DNA of 35,713 nucleotides, from assembly GCA_018136815.1 (NCBI GenBank), contig CM030943.1, positions 2,101,157-2,136,869 on the forward strand. The letters run 5' to 3'. Position numbers and translations under genes: made by a program. Source of the stretch: Isochrysis galbana (lineage: Eukaryota > Haptophyta > Isochrysidales > Isochrysidaceae). The notes under the pieces were generated by a model. It was not told where the DNA came from and searched no databases. It saw only the letters and a program-made list of their open reading frames with translations. Each line of letters begins with the position of its first letter. Position 1 is the stretch's first letter. Shown here in pieces: positions 21,202-29,740 of the stretch.

Positions 21202-22301
21202 CTAGACCTGAAGGGGGTTGGCTCCGGCGGGCGATCCCTGGAACAGGGATCCTCCGGAGAGCCGAGAGAAAGAGGAGACGCCGGCGTCCGTGTGGGGCGC
21301 GACGAGAGATCGTAATCGACGGCCCCTGCGTCTCCCGAGTCTGGGGTGGCCACGGCGTGAGCGCGGAAAGCCGCAGCTCCCTTGGAACCTTCAACTTCAT
21401 TGACTCCGGAAGCCGACCCTTCCGGGTCGGTAACCAGGTCAGAAACGAGAACGGGTGCAACTTCGAGACGAGAGAATGAACACGATGACGGAGAAATATA
21501 ACGAACCGCGGAGAGAGGTGAGGAGGAGGCACTAGTCTCCGCCTCTACAGCACGAGAACCTACAGTAGACAACGACAATTCGTCCGCAGAGCGGCTCCGG
21601 CTATGGCCCTTGGGAGAGAGGTCTCCAGTGGGGTCCCGCCGGGAAAGAGCAGAAACAGGTAGAGCAGCAACAACGTTTTCGGACGCGGCAGCGGCCACGT
21701 CGGACCTATCCATAGAACCTAGAGCAGAAGATGATACCGAGTCGACAGCCCCCGAGGGCTTCACAACTGATTGTTTACGAAACGAAGAGACCGAAGACGC
21801 GTCGAATCCACCTAGCCCACCCCCTTGGGCAGGGCCGTCGGGGGGTGAATCCAGGGATGAAGATGCGTCGAAAGACCTAGGAGAATTAGAAGAAACCGAA
21901 GACAGCATAGTATCCGTAGAAATAGATTCCAAGAGGGGCAGCGAGCGAGAATCGGCCCCTAACATCCTAATAGCGTGCGGAGTAATAGAAGAACTTGTAG
22001 ACGTACACGAATTTCGGAGAGTCGGGTCGCGACTATCTCCGGGGCAAACCTGTTTCCAGGAGCCCGGGTCAAGTGTCGACTCCGGCTTCCGAGATAGCCG
22101 TTCGGCGGGGGCTTCAGCCGGCGAGGCGGCTCCCACCGTCGAGGACTGAATAGAGCTAGAGACAGGGGGAGAATCGCCGCGTCGACAGCTCTTCTCCCCA
22201 AGCGGCGTAGGGATCGGATCGGGATGGTGGTGGTGGCGTTCAGGCCCACCGCCCGCGATGTTCTCCGCCAGGGTTTGAAGGACGGGGACCCCGCCGGACC
22301 C
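21165..22301 (-). CDS. Serine-rich readthrough extension between Gag and polyprotein
   Basis: This segment is in the same frame as Gag, directly after its TAG, and stays open for 378 codons. It is rich in Ser, Asp, Pro and Ala and has no recognisable fold; the composition resembles the linker regions of the downstream polyprotein. It ends at TGA (21165-21167), where the -1 frame is open into the methyltransferase region, preceded by a C-rich CCCCCTCCCC. I infer that it joins Gag to the polyprotein by stop-codon readthrough plus frameshifting, or that one or both breaks are mutations. Its own initiation from the first ATG (22136) is also possible. Confidence 0.45.
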   Translation of the reverse strand, partial: GSGGVPVLQTLAENIAGGGPERHHHHPDPIPTPLGEKSCRRGDSPPVSSSIQSSTVGAASPAEAPAERLSRKPESTLDPGSWKQVCPGDSRDPTLRNSCTSTSSSITPHAIRMLGADSRSLPLLESISTDTMLSSVSSNSPRSFDASSSLDSPPDGPAQGGGLGGFDASSVSSFRKQSVVKPSGAVDSVSSSALGSMDRSDVAAAASENVVAALPVSALSRRDPTGDLSPKGHSRSRSADELSLSTVGSRAVEAETSASSSPLSAVRYISPSSCSFSRLEVAPVLVSDLVTDPEGSASGVNEVEGSKGAAAFRAHAVATPDSGDAGAVDYDLSSRPTRTPASPLSLGSPEDPCSRDRPPEPTPFRSSPPKLQGDDPLP

Positions 22302-25019
22302 CTACTGAGGCTTAACCCGGACCATCGAGCGAAGAAGCTTATGAATGTGCTCGTCCGATCCGCACTCTCCGCAGCCAGCCTCACACAGAAAGCGGATATA
22401 TGGCTGACAGATGACGGGGTTGTGAGCACCGTCTCCCGTGCCATATTTCCAGGCTTCGCTGGATGGAGTGCCAGGAGGAGCTTGAGGTCGGAAAGCGCAG
22501 AAGGCACAGCCGTTTTCGTTCGTCCATTCGGTGATTCCCCTATTGATATCGTCCGTTCGTGGAGTTTCCATTGAATTATCGGCCGGTCGGCACTTTGCTA
22601 GCGCCGCCGAGACCCTTGGGTGCTTGGCATAGCCTGCTACGGCCCAGAAGCGGGCTCGGGCCCGATTCCAAAGCTCGGGCGTCCACCGGGATACGCCCAA
22701 ATCGGGCGGTAGCCCTTGGCCGTTCGCCGGCGGATCGCAGCGACGGCTGGGCGGCCGAGACGAGCCTCCCTTTCGACCCGGTGGATCGGTCAGTATAGCC
22801 GGCAACGGTGAGTTGGAGTGGTAACTTGCCGGCGGTGCAGCAGCCCGATAATCAGGCTTCGAAGCAGGCGAATGTCCCTGTCCGCGAAGAGCTTCCGCCA
22901 CGGTAGCTTGGACGGCCGCCTGCACGGCGGCAACCATGTCCGTGGTCGAAGCGGTCTTCTGGGACGAGGAAGTCTCGTTCTTTGCCTCGCCTGAGGCTTT
23001 AGTGCGTACGCTAGCCACGGTTTGCTTCGTCGAGGGCCGGGATTGATGACGCTTCACCCGAGCCTGCTCGTAAGGGCTGAGGTACCGTTGGCAGAGGTTG
23101 ACGCACGAGAGCGCCGACCGACCTAGCTCGTGGTTCTCTACGCGGAAACGAGTCTCCGCGAGCACCTCCGCAAATTTAATAGCATTATCGACGCCGCGCT
23201 GAGGATCAACCTTATCGTTCCGGATGATTTCTTCGAACCTCTGGTTGATCTCATGGGCCATGTTTGGATGATCCCACACGTTGGTGGAGTCAACCGCGGA
23301 ATCGCCAAGCTTGCGGATGTAGGCGCGAACCAAATTCTTGCTGAGCTCACATAGATCAGCGCCAGCCTCGCGCTCCCTCATGCGGTCCCACTCCATCGAC
23401 GCCGAGTCTTTCGCGAAACCATCGGCCCCGTTTGCGAAGGTCCCGTCGCATTTGCGAAGAAGGACGTCAGCAGCGAGGACAGGATTGAGAGCGAGGGCGC
23501 GGTCCTCCACTAGATCGAGGAGGAAGGCGAAGATGCGAGAATTGCCGCTGGAATTGGCTCCGGCTGCCGCGAGGAGGGAGGTAAATATTTCGCGATGATC
23601 GCAGCCGAGCGCTAGTGCCCGCTCCAACGGCTTGATGAGAGTTAGCCGAAATTCGTTCCAGGCTGTCGCCGCGGTTTGAACGTTATCGGAGGCGAGGGCC
23701 TTTGGGAAGCGGAGCTCCGAAAGCTCTTTGCCCATCCTGACCTGATGGTGAAGGGTTTGCTCGGCTGAGAAGCGGCTACGCACCCATTTGAGCAAGTGGT
23801 CCTCCTCCATGAAAATTCGGCAATGCCAAACGTTGCCCGCCAGGGAGAGGTTGCTCTTCAAAATGGTGTGGATGAGCTCGTGCTCGTCGGAGTCGCGGTA
23901 AAGGGCGGCCAGATCGCGTGAAGGCAGGGCGAGGAGATTTTTCCACTCGCTTACAACTGCCTCTCGCTCATCCATCCCCACCGCGAGGCAGGGGTCACGA
24001 GGGTGGCGAAGTGGCACCATCGGGGTCGGGCCCCGGTAAGGGCTTTGGTCCTGGCGGCGGGATTCCGATTTAGAGGTCGGGTACGCCGACCGTGGAACCC
24101 TAGAAGCCGGAGAGCTGTGGCCCTTTGGGTCTAGAGCAGGAGGCTCGCCCATGGGTGGTTCCCTCTGAACCGGCCTAGCAGAATCCGCAGCCGCCTCGGT
24201 CCGATCCATCGACGGACTTGAAGCGGGCTCTTGGCGGGCTTGGAGTAGCTGAGTCAGGGCTTTGAACCCTGCTTCAACTTGATCCCGGAGAAGCCCCTCC
24301 CTCGCCTCTGCCGCGGCAAGGGATGAGTGTAGGCGCTCCACAGCCCCTTTTAGGGTGTTGGTCTCCGCCTGAAGCCTTGCCATTTCCGCATCCTGACGCG
24401 CCGCGGCCGTCTCGATCGGGGTGATCTCTTGATCAAGGACCCCTTTTGATGACGGCGGGGCATAGTCCCGGTAGGCGGGGCTTCGGAAGCTGATCACCTC
24501 AGCTTCACCCACCTCAGACTCATCATCTCGAAGGTGAGGAGGCGGGTCAAATTGAATCAGAGGGAGGGGACCCTCCTCCACCTCATGGGCCAACTCAGCG
24601 ACGCTGAAGTTGGCTTCATGCGGGAGAGGGTCATGCTCCACCATGGCCCGCTGTGATTGCACCCGGTGGGTGCCGAGGGCAGCGGACCAAGACTCGCCAT
24701 CCGCCACGAGCTGATCGGAGCCAGTCGTGGAGATAGCAGCCGGAGTGATGGGTGCCACTGGTGCAGCCTCAGAGGCCGTGGGATCACTCGGACATCCAAC
24801 GGGAACAGAAGCTGCAGCGGGCAGAGAAGGTTCCCTGAGAGGTTCCTCCTCTGCGGCCGAGGACGCGAGCTTAGATTTCGTGCTTGTCGAGTCGAGCGCT
24901 ACCGGAGGGCTCTGAGCCACTCCGTCGCGAGCGGCACCGGCGGCTAGCGCGGCGCTTTGTCCCTCCTCCCCACCGGGAGTCGGGTGAATGAAATTCTGGA
25001 CTGGGTCGGGCAACCCCAT
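22302..25019 (-). CDS. Gag-like protein with coiled coil and Cys/His cluster
   Basis: The ORF encodes 905 residues from the ATG at 25019 (MGLPDPVQNF); the frame is open for 55 codons further upstream without an ATG. It would form the particle that packages element RNA. Order: a disordered acidic/proline-rich N-terminus; a heptad-like coiled coil (IETAAARQDAEMARLQAE and following, near 24400-24250); a long helical capsid-like region (LLALPSRDLAALYRDSDEHE onward); an Ala/Gln stretch (DMVAAVQAAVQATVAEAL); and a C-terminal Cys/His cluster (CAFC ... H-x4-C ... C-x7-C-x3-C-x2-C ... H). This cluster is not the usual CCHC knuckle but resembles a Nanos-type zinc finger, with the last ligand missing. 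The stop is TAG followed by GGGTCC, with the frame open beyond. Confidence 0.65.
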   Translation of the reverse strand: MGLPDPVQNFIHPTPGGEEGQSAALAAGAARDGVAQSPPVALDSTSTKSKLASSAAEEEPLREPSLPAAASVPVGCPSDPTASEAAPVAPITPAAISTTGSDQLVADGESWSAALGTHRVQSQRAMVEHDPLPHEANFSVAELAHEVEEGPLPLIQFDPPPHLRDDESEVGEAEVISFRSPAYRDYAPPSSKGVLDQEITPIETAAARQDAEMARLQAETNTLKGAVERLHSSLAAAEAREGLLRDQVEAGFKALTQLLQARQEPASSPSMDRTEAAADSARPVQREPPMGEPPALDPKGHSSPASRVPRSAYPTSKSESRRQDQSPYRGPTPMVPLRHPRDPCLAVGMDEREAVVSEWKNLLALPSRDLAALYRDSDEHELIHTILKSNLSLAGNVWHCRIFMEEDHLLKWVRSRFSAEQTLHHQVRMGKELSELRFPKALASDNVQTAATAWNEFRLTLIKPLERALALGCDHREIFTSLLAAAGANSSGNSRIFAFLLDLVEDRALALNPVLAADVLLRKCDGTFANGADGFAKDSASMEWDRMREREAGADLCELSKNLVRAYIRKLGDSAVDSTNVWDHPNMAHEINQRFEEIIRNDKVDPQRGVDNAIKFAEVLAETRFRVENHELGRSALSCVNLCQRYLSPYEQARVKRHQSRPSTKQTVASVRTKASGEAKNETSSSQKTASTTDMVAAVQAAVQATVAEALRGQGHSPASKPDYRAAAPPASYHSNSPLPAILTDPPGRKGGSSRPPSRRCDPPANGQGLPPDLGVSRWTPELWNRARARFWAVAGYAKHPRVSAALAKCRPADNSMETPRTDDINRGITEWTNENGCAFCAFRPQAPPGTPSSEAWKYGTGDGAHNPVICQPYIRFLCEAGCGECGSDEHIHKLLRSMVRVKPQ

Positions 25020-25184
25020 TCGGGTGTATGGACAGGGAACGAACGGCGAACGAAGGACTGTGGGGCGGCGAGGCGCTCCTAGCGGCCCTAGTGTGTTGGG
25101 CTTTAAGAGATTGTTAGACCTACAAAGAACTCTTCCCTCAGGGAGGGAGCCTAGGCTGCTTGAGTGCAGCGACGCAGCGAACAA

Positions 25185-26117
25185 CGACGGACAAAGAGCC
25201 TGAGAACAACAGGATACACCGACTCACGAACACACCGGAATCATTCACCCAAACAAAGCAAATTATCAAGCAACCGCGACCCCAAATCACCGATAACTCA
25301 AACACGTCGCGAGAGACGGAGAGAGAGAGCGAGAGAGAGACTCCGCAGCGACGGCCGGAGCGTGTCTCCGTTGTAACTTCCCACGTAGCGGAGAGTCCGA
25401 AGGGGAGCGTCATGTCGCGCGACCACGGCGATCACTTTGGATACAGATCGCAACGAGATGTCTTCACGACCGAATAAATCTTGCCGTTGAGCGTGAACCT
25501 TCTAGACGCTTCTAACGAACAACCCTGAGTAGTAACCAAGGGGAAGAAACACCAAAGGGGCCAAGGCTTGCATGTAACTTGCATCAAGGGGAAAGATTCC
25601 CTCACCTAGGAAGCGAACCTACACCGATCTCCAAGGGGAGATGGCAAATTAAACCTCAAATCTCGAGCGGCTAGAGCAACCGACTCGCTCGCCAAAACCT
25701 TGACCGAGAAGAAAGAAGCAAGGACCTACAAGCCAAGGGTAGCGGACCTAGGGAATGTGAGAGGAAATTTCCGAACGCCAACGCCAAACGCCGAACGCGG
25801 GGATTCAACGAAACCCTAACCAGGCCAAGCAGAACCTACGAAGAACAGGCCTGGACAACAACGAAAGTCAGCAGGTCCCAAGAAAGAACCGGAACCCAAC
25901 AAGAAACAACAAGCCTTGCAAGAAGCTAAACAAGCCTTCACAAGGTAACCTGAGAGCCTGAGACAAGCGCGCAGCGAGTGACAGGCGACCTGGCTCCTTT
26001 GGGTCAAGATTACCCGAAAGGAGGAAACCTGGAATCTAGACCTGACAAACAGGCTAGAAGGAACGAAACGAGAACTCGAATTCTAGATCGCTAGGGACGA
26101 ACCCTACCAACCTAGGT
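25185..26117 (-). other. Retroelement leader and probable 5' LTR
   Basis: More than 900 bases without a gene, lying upstream of Gag on its strand. Composition differs from the flanks (many CTTGG, AACCT and GAACC words). A GA/CT microsatellite lies at 25316-25340. I could not identify a primer-binding site or exact LTR borders because the partner LTR lies in or beyond the assembly gap. Confidence 0.4.
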
Positions 26118-26172
26118 ATGCCTGAGCTTCACCGTGTGGCCGCACGGCGAAGGACCTGGAATCAAGAGCCTG

Positions 26173-26352
26173 GAAATCGCATCATCTGGGATGAATGCGA
26201 CACACTTGCAGCGGCTCGGTGGGCTCCGCCGTGGCCGCCGCGGTGGCCTCCTCTGCGGCGGCGGCACGCTCCGCGGCGACGAAGAGGCGGTCGAGATGCT
26301 CCTCTCGCACGGCGCCGACCTGCACCGGATCGATACCCAAGGGCAGTGGTGA
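26173..26352 (+). pseudogene. Ankyrin-repeat gene fragment
   Basis: The frame ends RGDEEAVEMLLSHGADLHRI then DTQGQW, an almost complete ankyrin repeat (the GD-x-EAV-x-x-LL-x-x-GADL signature). The N-terminal residues before it are Arg/Gly-rich and may be out of frame or intronic. After GQW a stop, TGA, coincides with a possible donor (TG then GTGACA), so it could be the first exon of a larger gene whose rest is lost in the G-rich repeat that follows. No partner exon was found. Confidence 0.4.
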
Positions 26353-26374
26353 CAGAGGAGAGGAAGGAGGCGAG

Positions 26375-26615
26375 GGTGGTGGAGCAGACGGCGGCGAAGG
26401 CGGCGGCGTCATGGGTGGAGGCGGAGGAGGCGGCAACGAGGGTGGCGGCGAAGGCGGAGGCGGATACCTAGGAGGCGGAGGCGAAGGAGGAGGCGGAGAG
26501 GGGGGAAGTGACGGCGGCGGAGAGGGCGGAGGAAGTGACGGCGGCGGAGATGGTGGAGGAGGTGACGGCGGCGGAGAGGGCGGAGGCGGAGAAGGCAATG
26601 GAGGCAGTAGGAGCC
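26375..26615 (+). repeat. GGCGGAGG minisatellite
   Basis: Imperfect tandem units of GGAGGCGGAGGA and GACGGCGGCGGAGA. The plus strand reads as poly-Gly, and the minus strand reads as SPPPPSPP repeats like those of algal hydroxyproline-rich wall proteins. No ATG starts the minus frame, so I treat it as a repeat rather than a gene. Confidence 0.6.
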
Positions 26616-26841
26616 GTCTCTCTCTGGTAGGTCGATGAGAGGGGGAGGAGGGGACCCGGGGGAGGGGGCCCCGGGGGAGCGGAGAGACCCCAAGACCTCG
26701 ATTGTTTACGTTAGTGTTTTCGCAATATACGGTAATATTTTCCCCGGTCCCAGGGGTGCCCCCGCGGTTCCCGACCGCCTCTGCGTCCAGAGTCCCCCCG
26801 CGGAAAGAGTGAACGCACGGCGTGCACCTTCCTGGAAGTTG

Positions 26842-27140
26842 CTATGCGCACGCACGGCGCCCCGCGGGGGGGGAAGCCGATGTGCATGCGCACGGCGTGC
26901 ACAATGATTGCAAGCAATCACACGTGCTGCGCAAACGAAACGTCTCGTATATGGCTACTTTACGTTAATGTGGGCCTTAGGGAAAAAAGTTTCTATGCGC
27001 ACGCACGGCGCCCTCGCGAGGGGGAAGTCGATGCGCATACGCACGGCGTGCTCAATGATTGCAAGTAATCACATGTGCTGCGTAAACGAAACATCTCGTA
27101 TACGGCGACTTTATGTTAAAAAAAGTTTCTATGCACAGCT
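26842..27140 (+). repeat. Tandem repeat with 151-bp period
   Basis: Unit 1 starts at CTATGCGCACGCACGG (26842), unit 2 at 26993, and a third start (CTATGCACAG) at 27129 after a unit shortened by about 15 bases. Units share CACGGCGTGC, AATGATTGCAAG and AACGAAACGTCTCGTAT-like blocks with scattered substitutions. The flanking 26640-26841 has degraded matches (TTTACGTTAGTG, CACGGCGTGCACC). No coding content. Confidence 0.7.
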
Positions 27141-27252
27141 TTGTTTTGTACCACTATTGTTCATAACTAAAAAGAAAACAGATTGTGGTCCTCTTTTGAC
27201 GGAACGCGACTTTAGTTACCTCTTTCGTCTTTGGTTTTTGTTTTTTTCGTGA

Positions 27253-27600
27253 GTGATTTTTGTAGCAACTTCGTCGAGTCCCTCCGCGTTCCCAAGCGAG
27301 TCCCCCCGAGTACCCGAGTCTATACCCCGAGTCAACGAGTCAATACAAGTCAAGCACGCGCCTGAGCCACCTCCAGTCGCTTGCCACCCCCCCCCTACAA
27401 GCCTCCTTCCGCACTTCCGCGCCCTCCGTGCGTCGTGCGACGTGCGTCGTTCGCAATGCCCGTAATCACTTCCAACAACATGGGTCCCGAGGAAAGCTCC
27501 CTGAGCTCCCCGCAAGAACCGCGTTGCGCGCTAGCTGCCGGCGCGCCCTCGCAGGCAGGCAATCTCCAAGAGTGAAAGCAGCCTTGCTCTGACACAGTAG
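27253..27600 (+). mobile_element. Family B element 5' end, copy B1
   Basis: A leader with repeated CGAGTC words leads to an ORF at 27456-27575 starting MPVITSNNMGPEESS and containing CALAAGAP. Copy B2 has the same leader style and an ORF with CAALAAGAP in the same place. The short ORF has no known domain. The similarity ends soon after the ORF. Confidence 0.45.
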
Positions 27601-27839
27601 CACTGGCACTGTGTTGTATTCAGGCCTCTCGGCGTGAATATTTCGGCATGAGCGCGCTCCTTCTTCGTTATATATCGTCTTCTATGTTCGTCGTGGTCAC
27701 GCAAGGCGTGCCGATTCGGGTTCTCCGTGGGCTTCAGTCCTGGTTCGCCGATTTTCGTCTCGAAATTCGAAGATTTGAGTTTTATTTTTACCGTTACCGT
27801 AATTGTCCACGCGTTTAAGGTAAGAGATGCAGGTAACAG

Positions 27840-28070
27840 AACTGCCCCCCCCCCCCCCCCTTCTTCAGTTCCCTCCCCCTTCTGCAGTTCCCCCCCCTTC
27901 TCCTCAGCGTTCCCCAGCGTCCCTCAGCGTCTCCCAGGGTCTCTCAGCGCCCCCCCCCCTGTCCGTCAGCGATGTCCCGCAGCGCGTCCTGCAGCGTCCT
28001 TCAGTGTTCGGCGTCCTTCAGCGCTGCCCCGCAGCGCTTCCTTCAGCGTCCTTCGGCGCTGCCTCGCGAG
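27840..28070 (+). repeat. C-run and CGTCCTTCAGCG minisatellite
   Basis: A long C run (27845-27860) is followed by CAGTTCCC repeats and then about fifteen imperfect units of CGTCCCTCAG / CGTCCTTCAGCG. Frames through it are open on both strands only because the repeat lacks stops. Confidence 0.6.
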
Positions 28071-28329
28071 ACTCGAGGCAGGACTCGCGAGGGCACTGGA
28101 TTTTACTCTGTAGTCCGAGCGTCCGAGCCGGAGTCCGAATTGTGTTTTGACCCCCGAGCCCTCGTTCTCTCGCTCTCTCTCTCTCTCTCCTCTTTTTCTG
28201 GTGGGCACTCCTGAATCTGCTCACCAGAGGGGGTTCGTTTAACGTATGTTTCCGGCCTGTTACCGTGAATGTTTGAGTGCAGAGTGTTTGTTTGTGTGGT
28301 TTTACCCACTGTATCGCCTGTTGGTGACC

Positions 28330-28640
28330 TGCAGCCCCCTGAGTACCCCAAGCCCCGAGTCTTCCGAGTCAGCCTTTCGAGTCTACGAGTCCCTACGAGT
28401 CCCAAATAAGCGGTATCTGCTCGCCGCGCCCTTTCTTAGATCCTCCGTCTCTCCGATTCGCGTTCCGTGCCACTTTCTCGTCCATTCCACATATGCCCGT
28501 CATTTGCCCTCCCCGTTCTCCCGAAGAGCCCGTTCCGGGCTCCCCGGACGAACCGTGCGCCGCGCTAGCCGCCGGTGCGCCTCCGGAGCTCGTTTCCAAA
28601 GAGGAAACGAGCCTCGCTCCGACACACTGGCAATGACACC
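28330..28640 (+). mobile_element. Family B element 5' end, copy B2
   Basis: The segment from GAGTACCCCAAGCCCCGAGT to the ORF at 28493-28636 (47 residues, MPVICPPRSPEEPVPGSPDE start) is closely matched by the reverse complement of 33176-33370. Shared blocks include TTTCGAGTCTACGAG and TCTGCTCGCCGCGCCCTTTC. This is one of three copies in the window. No polymerase domain is attached. Confidence 0.55.
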
Positions 28641-28859
28641 GACAGTGGTACCCCAGTATCCCATCCCTGCGGGGTGGGGGGGGCGTCCGCGATGGAGTGG
28701 GAGTGGGAGTGAGGGGGGCGCGAGGCCCCCATTGACCCCCACTTACAAAAGTAGGTTGTTTGGGACTCCAGTTAGTAGCCGGCTGCCGGGGCAGGTAGGG
28801 GGAGTCCCTGCGGAATCCTTGGACACCGTGCGAGAGGTGGAATATAGTGGTTAAAAAGT

Positions 28860-29398
28860 AAACAGTAAACAGAGTGAGTGACCGGGCAACCTCTTCCGCT
28901 CTTGCGTGCGGTGGGTTTTTTTTTCTCGCCCCCCCCCCCCCCCGGCGTCCTCGCCTCTCTCTGGCGCAAGTTCCATTTTTGGGCGTCGCGAGCGGCGGAC
29001 TCCGATGATTGCGCGGCGCAGAGAGAAGAGAGAGAAGAGAGAGAGAAGGGAGGGAGGGGGAGAGAGAGGAAGAGAGAGAGAGAAGAGAGGGAAGGGAGAG
29101 AGAGAAGAGAGAGGGAGGGGGAGCGCGCGCGTCGCGGGCGTGGTGTGGGCGCTTGAGCGGCGGGAGAGGGCGGTGGTGGCGGAGAGATGAGAAAGCGCCG
29201 TCGATCTCTTCTCTCATCTCATCACGGAGGCTGAAGTGCGGAGGGGGTTGGTTGGGGGAGGGGGCGACGAAGAAGAAGGGGGGGGGGGGGGGCGGGTAGC
29301 AAGGGGAGAGGGAGAGGGAGAGGGAGAGAGGGAGGGAGAGATAGAGACACGGAGAGAAAGAGAAGAGAGAGACAGAAAGAGGGAGGGAGAGAGAGAGG

Positions 29399-29430
<32 letters not shown>

Positions 29431-29442
29431 GAGAGAGCGAGG

Positions 29443-29485
<43 letters not shown>

Positions 29486-29497
29486 GAGAGAGCGAGG

Positions 29498-29542
<45 letters not shown>

Positions 29543-29740
29543 AGAAGGCGCTCGATCTCTCTCTTCTCTTCTTCAGTCGTCCCTCTCATCCCGCGCGAGA
29601 CTCGAGAGCCTCTCCCCGCCCCCCTCCCCCCCCCTCCCCCTCCTCCCCAGCAGCAGCGAGGAGTCTCTCGCCAGGCTCCTCCTCCTCCTCTCCTGCAAGC
29701 CCCCTGCCTCCCCCCTCACCCCACCCCCCTTCCCTGGGCA
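28860..29740 (+). repeat. Long GA-rich then CT-rich microsatellite region
   Basis: A C run (28928-28942) is followed by purine tracts built from GAGAGA, GGGAGA and GAGAAG (about 29018-29135 and 29297-29560). The region closes with a pyrimidine-rich leader just before the next gene. Interrupting 29136-29230 is mixed sequence, and a G run lies at 29279-29292. It explains the long Leu/Ser and Glu/Arg ORFs seen on the two strands. The CT-rich part (29590-29740) is probably the promoter/leader of the downstream gene. Confidence 0.75.

Larger units (their letters stand above)
18214..26117 (-). mobile_element. LTR-type retroelement carrying a methyltransferase domain (partial)
   Basis: Reading on the minus strand, the order is: a long non-coding leader/LTR candidate (about 26117-25020), Gag (25019-22302), an in-frame continuation after TAG (22301-21165), and a polyprotein in the -1 frame (21201-18214) with a methyltransferase-like domain and an aspartic protease. 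Protease position and the linker after it agree with a Ty3/gypsy-type order (protease before reverse transcriptase). The element is truncated by the assembly gap, so the second LTR, polymerase and integrase are unseen and the superfamily is inferred. The long frames are free of random stops, which argues for a young copy. Its outer end lies beside an ankyrin-repeat fragment. Confidence 0.75.

Noticed and set aside
26182-26598. Minus-strand SPPPP-repeat protein resembling a wall hydroxyproline-rich glycoprotein
   Set aside because: There is no ATG, no signal peptide, and the frame is produced by a GGCGGAGG minisatellite.
28393-29589. Long minus-strand ORF of about 398 codons rich in Leu and Ser
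   Set aside because: It is the translation of CT microsatellites and runs over family B sequence; it has no domain, and the opposite strand is equally open.
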